DNA from: Bacillota bacterium
GTDB taxonomy: Bacteria; Bacillota; Clostridia; DSM-8532
Assembly (NCBI GenBank): GCA_023411795.1
Contig: JAEYOK010000035.1
Location: 62,001-126,000, forward strand
DNA length: 64,000 nucleotides
Direction: 5' to 3'
The notes below the pieces were generated by a model. That model saw only the letters and a program-made list of their open reading frames with translations, searched no databases and was not told the origin of the DNA. Position 1 is the stretch's first letter. Each line of letters opens with the position of its first letter. Below are positions 8,532 to 17,470 of this stretch, piece by piece. A program made the position numbers and the translations under genes.

Positions 8532-11500
8532 CTACTTTATGCTATAGGTCACCTTAGATGCCGAATTGGTCTTTGATATGAACTTGATTATTATTACTAT
8601 AGTTTTATCCATATCGGGAACAGTATATTTTATAGAACCTTTATCAAGTTTTTGTACGGCTATATTTGTCCCTTCAATGATACCGTCATCTAAATCCGCT
8701 TTTCGTGTTGTTGCATATAAATCCATAACTTCAACATCATCAGGATTATAAGTAACAATAATATTTCGAGATTCAACACCCGGCCTTCTGGGAACAGCGA
8801 TAATGAAGTTAAACATATTATCCTTTGCGATGCTAACTTCTATCTCCGGGTTTGTAATCTGGTCCAACCTATTACTCCACTCGCTTATGGCCTCTCCGCT
8901 TATTGCTCTCACACGATAGATATGCTTTGTGTTCGGCATAAGCCCCTTATGTACATACCGTGTTTCCTTAATGTCATTAATGATTTCCCCGTCAATTTCT
9001 AGTTCGTATAGCACTCCATCTGTTTCGCCTATCGAATCCCATGTCAGAGTAATCTCTGTAGTTGTAGCTTCTGCTCTAAAATTAGCTGGAGCACCATAAG
9101 CTGTCTTTTTGATTATTATTTCACTCCACTCACCAATACTCGAAGCGTTTTTAGCTCTAATTCTGTATGTATGCAGTGTATTTGGAAGAAGCTCTATATG
9201 AATGAAAATTGTTTCTCTTCCTATGTCAACTAACGTTCCATCAGCCTCTATCTCATAACCTGTGGCACCGAGAACTTCATCCCATGTCAGTATTATTTCC
9301 GAGCTGTTTGCTGTTGCCACAATATTACCAGGTACACCAAGAGCACTTAATACTATTAAGGCTTCGCTCCACTCACCAGTTATGTCACCATAATCTTGGC
9401 TTGCTTCACTCTGAGTTACACTTTTTTTTGCCCTTACCCTGTAGATATGTGTAGAGTTTGGTTCAAGGTCTGAATGAAAATATGATGTATTTGCTCCATT
9501 ATCAATTACCATACCATCAACCATAACATCATATCCATCAGCACCCTCTACAACATCCCATGTAAGTGAAATTGATGCTGTCGTTGTAATAACCTGCAGG
9601 TTTTGAGGTATACCCAATTTGGTCCACATCATTACAAGCTCACTCCATTGCGAAGCTCCATCAACATTTCTTGCTCTCACTCTGTAGCTATGCATAGAGT
9701 ATGGTTCAAGCCCGCTATGGTTATATGTAATATACATTCCGGTATCAATGATTTCACCATCTATTTCCAGTTCATAGCCGTTTGCTCCTGTTACAGGCTC
9801 CCAAGACACTACAATCTCTGTAGTGGATGCCTTTGCTGTAATATTTGCTGGAACTCCGGTAAAAGTTCTCCGAGTGATCTCTTCACTCCACTTACTGACT
9901 GCGCCACCGTTTCGGGCTCTAACTCTGTATGAGTACTCTGTATTAGGTAAAATGTCTTTATTAATATACTGAGTTGCTACCCCAATCTCAGTTATTACAC
10001 CATTTATTTCAAGATCATAACCTGTTGCATTACTTACTGAATCCCATGTGATTATCATCTCATCAACTGGAGCGACCACTACTTTTAGATTAGAAGGTAC
10101 AGATAGCAAGGTTGAGGTATTAAAAAGCTCGCTCCAGTTACTTACACCACTGTCGTTGATTGATCTTACTCTAAAAAAGTATTTTGTAAACGGTGATAAT
10201 CCAGAATGTAAAAAGATATTATCGGACACAGATACTATCGTCTCTCCATTGACTTCTACTTCGTATCCGGTAGCTCCCGCCACAATATTCCAGTAAAGTC
10301 TGATTTCTGTATCTGTAGATGTATAACCTAGATTTGAGGGTGTCGCAGATAAGGTTGACTCAGCAATAACATCACTCCATTTACCGACCCCGCTTGAGTT
10401 TTTCGCCCTTATTCTATATATCTGTTGTAGGTTTGGATTTAAACCATCCTGAATGAATGTTGTGTTAGAGCCATTATCAACAGGAACTCCCTGAACCTCC
10501 ACATCGTAGCCTGTTGCGCCTTCAACTGTATCCCATGTTAAGATGATAGTATTTCCTTTCTCTGTGGCAACCGAAGAAGATGCAAAATTTTTCGGTATAT
10601 CCGGTAGTGTCCATAAAATTTTAGTATCTGTCCAACCCCCATTCATAATGGGGTTGGTCGCCCTAACCCTATATATATGGCTTGTTCCAGGATTAAGGTC
10701 AGTATGATTATAGGTTGTATTCGCCCCGTTGTTGATTACATCCCCATCAATCTCTATTTCATACCCTGTTGCACCTTCAACGCTGTCCCATGAAATGTTT
10801 ATAGAATCCTCAGATGAAGTAAAGGTAAAGTTTTCAGGGACTCCGAATAATAATCCTCCGCCCCAAACAAGCTTTCCTTTTATATAAACATCAATACTAG
10901 ACCAGTCTGCATAATCTGAATTGGTGGAATTAAAGGAATAATCATCGAATTGATTATAACTACTCCAATCAGTTTTGTTAAAACGGGTCTGAATCTCAAT
11001 ATCATCTCCGGGAATAAGTGTTCCTGCCCAGTCTGTGAAGCTTATTTCTAAGTAATAATCCGTATCTTGTGCATTGTATGGTATGGTCATAAATCTACCA
11101 ATTACATTATTACTACCTATATCAGACCAATCACAATAGAAACTTTGAGACGTGTTATCATCTATCGTGTAATAATACCTTATTGACACATCTTTAAGCT
11201 CAAAAGGAATTGTACCTGTATTATGTAACTTAAAATGAGGAGAAATCGAATTTGAGGAGTTCGACCTTATTGTGTTAAACATTTGTATTTTTGTTGCCAA
11301 TATTTCTTCGAACGGTTCCTGGGGTTCAATCCCCCATACTAATTCGTTTCCTATATAAACAGTAACTCTGTCCCAATCAGTATAGTTTATGGAGCTTCCA
11401 TTAAAAGAATAGTCGTCTGATTGTATATAGTTTCCCCATTTATCTCTTGAAATTCTTGTCATAATTTCAACTTCCCCGCCGATTTCCAGAATACCGGCCG

Positions 11501-11864
11501 AATCAGAAAAGGAGATTTCTACATAGGTATCTGCGCCCCTTTTACGATTAGCATTAGGAATAATAATACCTCTAATATTTGCGGTCCCAACAGTTGACCA
11601 GTCACACCAAAAATTTTGATTGTTGTCACCTCCGGTCATATAATAGTACCTGAGCTTTACATCCTTTAGATCAATTGGTGTATTACCAATATTTATAAGC
11701 CGATAATTAGGAGAAATTGTATTACTAGTATCTTCTATGTCTTTATTGTACATCTGGAGCATCAGTGCCTTGCCTTCAGCTGTAATAAAGGTTGGCATCA
11801 ATAAACTTTGTAGTATAAATATTATAAGCATGAAAAGAACAAACCATTTATTTGCCTTTCGCAT
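8532..11864 (-). CDS. exported CBM3-CBM3-FN3(x8) protein with cohesin-like C-terminus
   Basis: 1110 residues from the ATG at 11864, chosen because AGGAGG lies 8 bases upstream; a longer frame reaches 11891 without such a site. After a signal peptide come two family 3 carbohydrate-binding modules (about 33-180 and 190-338). They show the family's marks: RYYYMTGGDNNQNFWCDW, ADTYVEISFSDSAG, the W-x-x-Y-x-Q-S/F-D-D-Y-SFN block and the closing VWG. CBM3 modules bind crystalline cellulose or act as structural modules. Eight FN3 domains follow, each opening with a [GDS]-x-P-x-N motif (about 340-1005). The last about 100 residues repeat the cohesin-like plan of the downstream protein (IIVTYNPDDVEVMDLY). 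It is the first gene of the exported-protein operon. No catalytic glycoside hydrolase domain is visible, so it is probably an adhesin or scaffold for cellulose contact. Confidence 0.92.
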   Translation of the reverse strand: MRKANKWFVLFMLIIFILQSLLMPTFITAEGKALMLQMYNKDIEDTSNTISPNYRLINIGNTPIDLKDVKLRYYYMTGGDNNQNFWCDWSTVGTANIRGIIIPNANRKRGADTYVEISFSDSAGILEIGGEVEIMTRISRDKWGNYIQSDDYSFNGSSINYTDWDRVTVYIGNELVWGIEPQEPFEEILATKIQMFNTIRSNSSNSISPHFKLHNTGTIPFELKDVSIRYYYTIDDNTSQSFYCDWSDIGSNNVIGRFMTIPYNAQDTDYYLEISFTDWAGTLIPGDDIEIQTRFNKTDWSSYNQFDDYSFNSTNSDYADWSSIDVYIKGKLVWGGGLLFGVPENFTFTSSEDSINISWDSVEGATGYEIEIDGDVINNGANTTYNHTDLNPGTSHIYRVRATNPIMNGGWTDTKILWTLPDIPKNFASSSVATEKGNTIILTWDTVEGATGYDVEVQGVPVDNGSNTTFIQDGLNPNLQQIYRIRAKNSSGVGKWSDVIAESTLSATPSNLGYTSTDTEIRLYWNIVAGATGYEVEVNGETIVSVSDNIFLHSGLSPFTKYFFRVRSINDSGVSNWSELFNTSTLLSVPSNLKVVVAPVDEMIITWDSVSNATGYDLEINGVITEIGVATQYINKDILPNTEYSYRVRARNGGAVSKWSEEITRRTFTGVPANITAKASTTEIVVSWEPVTGANGYELEIDGEIIDTGMYITYNHSGLEPYSMHSYRVRARNVDGASQWSELVMMWTKLGIPQNLQVITTTASISLTWDVVEGADGYDVMVDGMVIDNGANTSYFHSDLEPNSTHIYRVRAKKSVTQSEASQDYGDITGEWSEALIVLSALGVPGNIVATANSSEIILTWDEVLGATGYEIEADGTLVDIGRETIFIHIELLPNTLHTYRIRAKNASSIGEWSEIIIKKTAYGAPANFRAEATTTEITLTWDSIGETDGVLYELEIDGEIINDIKETRYVHKGLMPNTKHIYRVRAISGEAISEWSNRLDQITNPEIEVSIAKDNMFNFIIAVPRRPGVESRNIIVTYNPDDVEVMDLYATTRKADLDDGIIEGTNIAVQKLDKGSIKYTVPDMDKTIVIIIKFISKTNSASKVTYSIK

Positions 11865-11974
11865 AAAAAATCCTCCTGTTAAAGGATGCATATATGCATT
11901 ATTTTTTGCATCTTTTTGTTAGAAATTGCCTTCCGAGCGAGATGAATATACCACAAAAACATAATTTTTTGTTA

Positions 11975-12009
11975 TGAAATGTAATGAATGCAGCCTGAAA
12001 TGTAATGAA
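11975..12009. promoter_or_regulatory. 14-bp direct repeat, 21-bp period, upstream of the exported-protein operon
   Basis: The 14-mer TGAAATGTAATGAA occurs at 11975-11988 and again, identical, at 11996-12009, separated by 7 bases. A 21-bp period is two helical turns, so two identical sites lie on the same face of the helix about 110-145 bases before the start codon of the CBM3 gene. This is the arrangement expected of an operator or activator site. The factor is unknown. The remaining sequence from 11865 to 12092 holds AT-rich promoter candidates but no open reading frame. Confidence 0.5.
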
Positions 12010-12092
12010 CGCGGAAAAGCTGTCGAACATTATACAATTTTTATGTAAAACGTTATTTTATATTGCACATAATTTAAATAAATAAAACAATA

Positions 12093-12114
12093 GTGGTGGG
12101 AACTCCCCCACCAC
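12093..12114 (-). terminator. Rho-independent terminator downstream of the holin-like gene
   Basis: An 8-bp stem, GTGGTGGG pairing with CCCACCAC, with a 6-base loop. Read on the minus strand it is followed by TATTGTTTTATTTATTT, a T-rich tail. It therefore ends the transcript of the gene at 12170-12493 and insulates the exported-protein operon. Confidence 0.7.
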
Positions 12115-12169
12115 AAATGGTTAAAATGATAATTTTGTTGATTGTAAGATGATAAAATATTAACACGAT

Positions 12170-12493
12170 TTATACAGAATCATTAAACTGACCGTCATCC
12201 AAAAAATCCTTTGCATCGTTATACCATGACTGAATTAGCTTTTTAATAGTCTCTTCCTTTACAAATGGTTTAAGCCATATGGGCAAATTCTTATAAACTA
12301 TTCTCACTACAAAATCAAACTTTATCTTTCCATCTTCATCACCAAATATCCTTTCGGCGAGAAGCATTAATTGATAAGCAAACTCTCTGACTTTTGTCCA
12401 TTGGTTTGTTATTGTAAGGTAAGTAAGATATGAAATAATAACCACAGCAAATAATATGGGCAACCAGTTTTGAGCTAAGAAATCAAAAAACAT
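12170..12493 (-). CDS. small membrane protein resembling LL-H-type phage holins (107 aa)
   Basis: One N-terminal membrane helix (residues about 8-27, NWLPILFAVVIISYLTYLTI) is followed by a charged, helical cytoplasmic or wall-facing region with the pattern QLMLLAERIF-G-x-x-x-G-K-I-K-F-x-x-V. That pattern is like the A-E-x-x-x-G-x-x-G-x-x-K core of holins of the Lactobacillus phage LL-H group. No endolysin or other phage gene is nearby, so a domesticated or non-lytic role is possible. It stands alone, with a terminator downstream and 83 bases to the MFS gene. The family call is from memory of the pattern and is moderate. Confidence 0.6.
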   Translation of the reverse strand: MFFDFLAQNWLPILFAVVIISYLTYLTITNQWTKVREFAYQLMLLAERIFGDEDGKIKFDFVVRIVYKNLPIWLKPFVKEETIKKLIQSWYNDAKDFLDDGQFNDSV

Positions 12494-12576
12494 ATAATAA
12501 ACATCCTATGATTCTTCCTTATAAACCATATGCGCCATATAGATAAATGTTGAATATATTTCAGACAGTTATCATA

Positions 12577-13851
12577 TTAAGCTTTCCCGGCTCCTGATAT
12601 GTCCTGCTTTCTGACATTAATAAGAAATACCATCCCTAATGTAAACAGGATACACCCAAAGATAAATAAATACTTCTGGCTCTTCAGTAAGTCCACCGTC
12701 ACCCCATACAATATAGGGCTGGCAATACTAGCCGCAAAGGTGAATACATAATAATATCCAGTATATAAGCCTGTTTGTCCTTTAGGTGCCATTTCAGCCA
12801 CAGCCGGGTATGCATTTGTGGTCATAAGAGACCATCCAACTCCGCTAACCCCTAATAGAACAGGTAATAGAGTCTTTTCTTCAAGCAAAAATATAATGAT
12901 GAAAGTAGCTGCAATTACTACATTTCCTATGAGCATACATTTTTTTCTGCCTATTTTCCCCCCCACAAAGCCTGCCGGAAAAGCGCAAATCATAAATATA
13001 ACAGCCATGGGTGCCAACATTTGAGTTGCGTCACCGGGAAGCAGCCCAAACTTTTCTTGACAATACAGAGTAAAAAATGCAGTAATACATTCAAACCCGC
13101 AATACCAAAAGAAAACTGTCAATAACATATGTAAAAGCGACGGTGTTCTTGAAATTGCGGACTGATGACCGTTCTTCCCCCAAAGCAACCCAGTGATTAC
13201 CTTTTCTGTCTCTTCCTCATCTGCGGAATATGGCTCTTTTGGTTCTTTGTGAAAAACGAGAAGTACAATAAGTGCAAAAATCATAATAACCCCACCCATC
13301 AGGAATGGGTATTGGGGATTAATGTTAAACAGCTTACCACCTAATAAGAAGGCAATAATAGTTCCTAATCCACCTATAGCTGTAATTATTCCATTGGCAC
13401 GGCTCCGTAACGATGGTGGTGTTGCATCAGGCATTAAAGCTGTAGCAGGGGCACGATAGACACTCATAAAGAAATTCATACCTATAACCGACAGCATAAG
13501 AAAAATAAGCCTAAAATCAAACTTAAATATTGAACCGAACTTACTATAAAACGGAATCATCATAAAAAAGACTGCTGCGAGAGGCAATCCAATAATTATG
13601 AAAGGCATTCTTCTTCCTAGTTTAGTATTTGTCCTGTCACTTAAACTACCGAAATATGGTTGAAAAATCAAACCGAAAACATTATCCAAAGTCATTATAA
13701 ATCCCAGCACTGTAGAGCTTTTTATAATGCCGGGAATCTGTTCATTACCGATTAGAAATATAGGAACAAATGTGTTGTATAAGGTCCACGCCAGAGATAT
13801 TGTAAAAAATGCAAGACTTATAGCGAGAGTTTTAGCTATGTTAAGCTTCAT
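12577..13851 (-). CDS. MFS / GPH-type sugar transporter
   Basis: 424 residues from the ATG at 13851, preceded by GGAG at 6-7 bases; the upstream extension to 13899 lacks a site. Twelve hydrophobic segments are visible. The motif FGSLSDRTNTKLGRRMPFI between TM2 and TM3 is typical of the glycoside-pentoside-hexuronide and SLC45-like sucrose or maltose:cation symporters, with a half-repeat FVGGKIGRKKCMLIGN near residue 300. The substrate cannot be read from sequence; a sugar or oligosaccharide is most likely in this organism. Monocistronic in appearance, with 62 bases to the ylxP-like gene upstream. Confidence 0.85.
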   Translation of the reverse strand: MKLNIAKTLAISLAFFTISLAWTLYNTFVPIFLIGNEQIPGIIKSSTVLGFIMTLDNVFGLIFQPYFGSLSDRTNTKLGRRMPFIIIGLPLAAVFFMMIPFYSKFGSIFKFDFRLIFLMLSVIGMNFFMSVYRAPATALMPDATPPSLRSRANGIITAIGGLGTIIAFLLGGKLFNINPQYPFLMGGVIMIFALIVLLVFHKEPKEPYSADEEETEKVITGLLWGKNGHQSAISRTPSLLHMLLTVFFWYCGFECITAFFTLYCQEKFGLLPGDATQMLAPMAVIFMICAFPAGFVGGKIGRKKCMLIGNVVIAATFIIIFLLEEKTLLPVLLGVSGVGWSLMTTNAYPAVAEMAPKGQTGLYTGYYYVFTFAASIASPILYGVTVDLLKSQKYLFIFGCILFTLGMVFLINVRKQDISGAGKA

Positions 13852-13913
13852 AAAGACTCCTTTAGTGTAGACTAATAAAATCATTGAACAGTATATCACA
13901 TTTTAGCATCATG

Positions 13914-14201
13914 TCAAAAAGGTATAATTTCAGTTTCCACATGGGTCAATTCAGCCGTTCCAAGATTTTCAATGAAATTAATAGCTGATGCCAGCATTCT
14001 ATCAGAATGAGAAGCTTCATTAGATATGCAAACAATTCCCAATTCGCTGTTATTCCACGAATCCAAATATCCGGTTTCGGCTACTGACAGATTAAACTTG
14101 TTTTTAAGCCTTTCAATTAAGCTTTTTATAATTCTTCTTTTATCCTTAAGCGACTGAGGCTCAGATAAAAATAACGATACCTTTAGTACTCCAATAAACA
14201 T
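13914..14201 (-). CDS. DUF503 (YlxP-like) protein
   Basis: 95 residues covering the whole small DUF503 domain: SLFLSEPQSLKDKRRIIKSL near residues 8-27 and FNLSVAETGYLDSWNNSELG in the middle. The family is widespread in Firmicutes, usually beside infB-rbfA, and its role (possibly linked to ribosome assembly) is not settled. Here it is away from that cluster, divergent from the pseudouridine synthase gene with about 100 bases between them. A GGAGAG ribosome binding site precedes the ATG. Confidence 0.9.
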   Translation of the reverse strand: MFIGVLKVSLFLSEPQSLKDKRRIIKSLIERLKNKFNLSVAETGYLDSWNNSELGIVCISNEASHSDRMLASAINFIENLGTAELTHVETEIIPF

Positions 14202-14302
14202 TTGTACTCTCCTTGCAAAATGGTAATAGGAATGATAAAAAGGGTATGTATCTATTAGTATAACATAGAAAAAGTATTATTTTTAAGGCAGGCACCATAT
14301 TT

Positions 14303-15187
14303 ATGAGAATTGACTTTGAAGTTACAGATCTATATGACAAAAATAAAGTTTTACATGTGCTTAAGAGCCAAATGAAGCTGTCAACCCGCTTAATTAAACA
14401 GCTTAAGAAACATAATGGCATACTTTTAAACGGGCAGCCCATAAGAACAATTGATCCGGTACACACCGGCGATATTGTAAGTGTAATTATTGAATACAGT
14501 GAAGATAATTATATTCAACCCGAAGAATCCGATATCTCGATTCTTTACGAAGATTCGTGTTTTCTAGCCGTAAACAAGGAAGCCGGAATACCTGTCCATC
14601 CTACCTCAGGCCATAATACCGGAACGCTTGCCCATATGGTTCTTTCCCATTTAATCAAGCAAGGTTTATCAATTAAAATCCGACCGATTAACAGGTTAGA
14701 CAAGGATACATCAGGGGTCGTACTCTTTGCAAAAAACTCACATATGCAAGACCGTATAATTAACCAAATGAAAAATAACAGAGTATCTAAAGTTTATCTT
14801 GGTATTGTCCATGGGGTTTTTGAACCTAAGGAGGGTATAATTAATCTTCCCATAGCCCGTAAAGACGGAAGTACAATTGAAAGAATTGTAGATATGTCAG
14901 GCGCTCCGTCAATTACTAAATATAAAACACTTGGTATCTATAACGATTTAAGTCTGGTTCAATTTATTCTGGAAACAGGAAGAACCCACCAGATTCGAGT
15001 CCACACCAGAGCAATGGGACATCCCATTTTAGGGGATTGGCTTTACTCCGATATTCAGACAGACTTAATCTCAAGGCAGGCTCTTCACTCCACCACACTC
15101 GCCTTTGACCATCCTATCACAGGCGAGCGTATCATACTTAATGCTTCTATACCCGAAGATATGCGTAGAGTACTGTCTAAGAGTTAA
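14303..15187 (+). CDS. RluD-family 23S rRNA pseudouridine synthase
   Basis: 294 residues. An N-terminal S4-like RNA-binding region (about 15-70, ...[19 protein letters not shown]) precedes the catalytic domain with the diagnostic motif [18 protein letters not shown] (about 131-148), where the Asp of R-L-D is the catalytic nucleophile, and a late [11 protein letters not shown] motif (about 225). It isomerises uridine to pseudouridine in rRNA; RluD, RluC and YjbO-type members cannot be separated by eye. Its last 11 bases overlap the 3' end of paaK on the other strand, so the two transcripts converge. Confidence 0.93.
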   Translation: MRIDFEVTDLYDKNKVLHVLKSQMKLSTRLIKQLKKHNGILLNGQPIRTIDPVHTGDIVSVIIEYSEDNYIQPEESDISILYEDSCFLAVNKEAGIPVHPTSGHNTGTLAHMVLSHLIKQGLSIKIRPINRLDKDTSGVVLFAKNSHMQDRIINQMKNNRVSKVYLGIVHGVFEPKEGIINLPIARKDGSTIERIVDMSGAPSITKYKTLGIYNDLSLVQFILETGRTHQIRVHTRAMGHPILGDWLYSDIQTDLISRQALHSTTLAFDHPITGERIILNASIPEDMRRVLSKS

Positions 15188-16490
15188 AAATCTTACGCCT
15201 ATCCACAACCCGCTTTGCTTTTCCTTCACTACGCTGTATGCTCTTAGGCTCCACCAGCTTAATTTTTGTGTTTATTCCCAGAGTTGATTCAATTTCATGT
15301 CTAAGCTTGCGCTCAATGGATTCAATTCTCTTAATCTGGTCTGAAAAGATACTTTGATTCATCTCTATCTGTATTTCCATAATATCCAGATTATCTATAC
15401 GATCCACATAAATCATATAGTGGGGTTCTACCTCGCTGTATTTCAGCAGTACCGACTCTATTTGTGAAGGGAATACATTCACACCGCGAATTATAAGCAT
15501 ATCATCCGATCTTCCGGTAACTTTTTGCATTCTGGTACTTGTACGTCCACAGGCACAAGTTTCATTCGTCAGGATTGAAAGATCTCTTGTTCTGTACCGT
15601 ATAAGAGGCAATGCTTCCTTGGTAATACATGTGAAAACCAATTCTCCCTTTGTACCCTCAGGCAGCACCTCACCGCTTTCAGGATCAATAATCTCAGCAA
15701 TAAAATGATCGGATATTATATGTAAGTCGGCCTGCCACTGACAATTCATAGATACGCCCGGCCCCATAATCTCGCTAAGACCATATATATCATAGGCTTT
15801 TATTCCTAAACGCTGTTCAATCTGAGTCTTCATTTCCTCCGACCAAGGTTCAGCACCAAATATTCCGACACGTAGTTTTAAATCATCCTTGGTAAGCCCC
15901 GCTGAAACCATTTCGTCGGCAAGATATAAAGCGTAAGAAGGTGTGCAGCATAAAACAGTAGCTTCAAAATCCTTCAAAAGCTGTATTTGTCGGGCTGTAT
16001 TACCACCCGAAACCGGTATTACTGTAGCTCCTACCTTCTCTGCCCCATAGTGTAAACCTAAGCCACCTGTAAAAAGGCCATAACCATAGGCTACATGAAC
16101 AATGTCATCTTTGCCTACTCCTGCATTGGTAAGGCATCGAGCGACGCACTCAGCCCATGTTTCAATATCATTATGGGTATAACCGACTACAGTTTGTTTT
16201 CCTGTCGTACCGGAAGACGCGTGTACTCTTACAACATCTTTCAGGGGAACCGCAAAAGTCCCGAATGGGTAATTATCACGCAAATCAGTTTTGTAAGTAA
16301 ATGGCAGTTTTGAAAGGTCATCTACTGTATTTATATCCTCCGGTGTAATACCTGCCTTCTTCATTTTTTCGGCATAATAAGGTACATTTTCATATACTCT
16401 TTTTATTGTTGATTTTAGTCTTTCACCCTGAATTTTCTTTAGCGATTCCCTGTTCATAGTTTCCATTTCAGAATTCCAATAATGTGCCAT
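15177..16490 (-). CDS. paaK: phenylacetate-CoA ligase
   Basis: 437 residues from the ATG at 16490, 7 bases after AGGAGG; the longer frame to 16514 lacks a site. Adenylate-forming enzyme: phosphate loop [15 protein letters not shown] (about 88-102), [10 protein letters not shown] (about 235) and a C-terminal region with [18 protein letters not shown] typical of PaaK. It activates phenylacetate or another aryl acetate with ATP and CoA, and in anaerobes it runs with indolepyruvate:ferredoxin oxidoreductase, whose genes lie at 54,994-57,313 here. In that setting it can work in the ATP-forming direction; this is inference. A T-box riboswitch directly upstream controls it, suggesting regulation by uncharged tRNA. 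Confidence 0.94.
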   Translation of the reverse strand: MAHYWNSEMETMNRESLKKIQGERLKSTIKRVYENVPYYAEKMKKAGITPEDINTVDDLSKLPFTYKTDLRDNYPFGTFAVPLKDVVRVHASSGTTGKQTVVGYTHNDIETWAECVARCLTNAGVGKDDIVHVAYGYGLFTGGLGLHYGAEKVGATVIPVSGGNTARQIQLLKDFEATVLCCTPSYALYLADEMVSAGLTKDDLKLRVGIFGAEPWSEEMKTQIEQRLGIKAYDIYGLSEIMGPGVSMNCQWQADLHIISDHFIAEIIDPESGEVLPEGTKGELVFTCITKEALPLIRYRTRDLSILTNETCACGRTSTRMQKVTGRSDDMLIIRGVNVFPSQIESVLLKYSEVEPHYMIYVDRIDNLDIMEIQIEMNQSIFSDQIKRIESIERKLRHEIESTLGINTKIKLVEPKSIQRSEGKAKRVVDRRKIFNS

Positions 16491-16551
16491 ACAAAACCTC
16501 CTAAATCTACACAATTATTCTCTTGAACATGAGCCTATAATTTTTACATAT

Positions 16552-16585
16552 AAAAAAGCCTTCCATCCCTCTTGGGACGAAAGGC
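16552..16585 (-). terminator. T-box intrinsic terminator
   Basis: On the minus strand GCCTTTCGTCCC pairs with GGGATGGAAGGC around an AAGA loop (16558-16585, one mismatch), followed by TTTTTT (16552-16557). Its 5' arm starts just after the T-box core, so formation of the antiterminator excludes it. Confidence 0.9.
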
Positions 16586-16853
16586 ATTATGCTTTCCGCG
16601 GTACCACCCATTTTTACTGCTTATGCAGTACACTTCATAAAATACGGGACAATTAAACATTCTCGTGTAATCATCCGATATTACACCCTAATAACGAAGG
16701 GTACCCGCACTAACCTACAACTTAAGGCTTCAGCCAGCGAGCTCCGGAGCGAACTTCTGAGACATTTCCCATAAGGTTGCTTTCAGTCTTGACAACCTAT
16801 CCCTGCATGGTTCATAGCCGCATACTTTTCTCCATCACAGCCATTAAACATTA
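16552..16853 (-). promoter_or_regulatory. T-box riboswitch, probable Phe (UUC) specifier
   Basis: The minus-strand leader carries the T-box core GGGTGGTACCGCGG (16596-16609), which pairs with the tRNA acceptor end, followed by the terminator. A long Stem I region starts near GATGGAGAAAAGTATG (about 16822-16837). In its 3' side, GAAGTTCGCTCCGGAGC places the codon UUC at 16751-16753, followed by a purine as usual for specifier codons, so tRNA-Phe is the likely ligand. The specifier assignment is made by eye and is less sure than the T-box itself. When Phe is scarce the leader should antiterminate and raise paaK. Confidence 0.9.
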
Positions 16854-16859
16854 AAGATT

Positions 16860-16888
16860 ATTCTATCACTTTTATGTGTCAGCGTCAA
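16860..16888 (-). promoter_or_regulatory. sigma-A promoter of the paaK T-box leader
   Basis: Minus-strand -35 TTGACG (16883-16888) and -10 TAGAAT (16860-16865) with exactly 17 bases between them. Transcription would start near 16853, giving a leader of about 360 bases before the paaK start. Confidence 0.75.
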
Positions 16889-17125
16889 TAGAGTTTCTCA
16901 CATATCTCATACTTAATTTCCCATTATTTTTAAATTAAATGACATCCTAGCACTTTAATTTCAATTTATTTCAATAATAATATTTTATTATTTGTCAGTA
17001 AAGAAATAGTACATTGAGATAAATAATTTAATTAATAAAAGTGTAGGAAATATCATATATTATGATATTACTGTCTGAAAAATTTAAATAAACTATTAAG
17101 AAATATAAAAAATATGGGTTTTTTA

Positions 17126-17134
17126 TGGTATAAT
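17126..17134 (+). promoter_or_regulatory. extended -10 promoter of the P-II/DUF1538 operon
   Basis: TGGTATAAT: a perfect TATAAT (17129-17134) with the TG extension one base upstream. No convincing -35 is present at the usual distance, which fits an extended -10 promoter. Transcription would begin near 17141. The sequence between 16,889 and 17,125 is AT-rich and shows nothing else that I can identify. Confidence 0.55.
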
Positions 17135-17140
17135 GTTATT

Positions 17141-17470
17141 AATAAATTTTTGGGATACTGTGAAACAGCCGTGACATTAGGAATTATGAATACTTCCTTG
17201 TTTGCCGTTTCTTATAATTAGAAGGTACAGTACAGTTCTCTTTTAACATCAATTAAACGGCTTATACTATGGCATCCCATCTACCGGATTAAAACAGTAC
17301 TCTTTGAGCCTACTGTTTTCTGCGTAAATATTTAGCAATGAAGCTAAAGTGTTTGTATTATCAACGATAAATCACCATGAATAATGTGTGTGTTTATTAA
17401 ATTATTCATTACTTTGAAATTAATAATTTAACGCAGAAAAATAGTAAAAATCAAAATAAAAGAAAAGGAA
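17141..17470 (+). promoter_or_regulatory. structured 330-base leader, candidate riboswitch of unknown class
   Basis: Between the extended -10 promoter and the P-II-like gene lies about 330 bases without a gene but with nested pairings. GGGAT (17152-17156) pairs with ATCCC (17274-17278), and inside it AGCCGT (17167-17172) pairs with ACGGCT (17257-17262). A hairpin AAAACAGTA/TACTGTTTT (17291-17299 with 17311-17319) follows. TTTTCTGCGT (17317-17326) is perfectly complementary to ACGCAGAAAA (17431-17440), just before the ribosome binding site. The last two pairings share bases and so compete. I recognise no known riboswitch consensus. Control by a ligand or a protein is inference. Confidence 0.45.

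Noticed and set aside
8532..11864. A catalytic cellulase
   Set aside because: All length is accounted for by CBM3, FN3 and a cohesin-like end; no glycoside hydrolase domain is visible.
12170..12493. Part of a prophage because of the holin-like gene
   Set aside because: No endolysin, structural, integrase or repressor gene is nearby.
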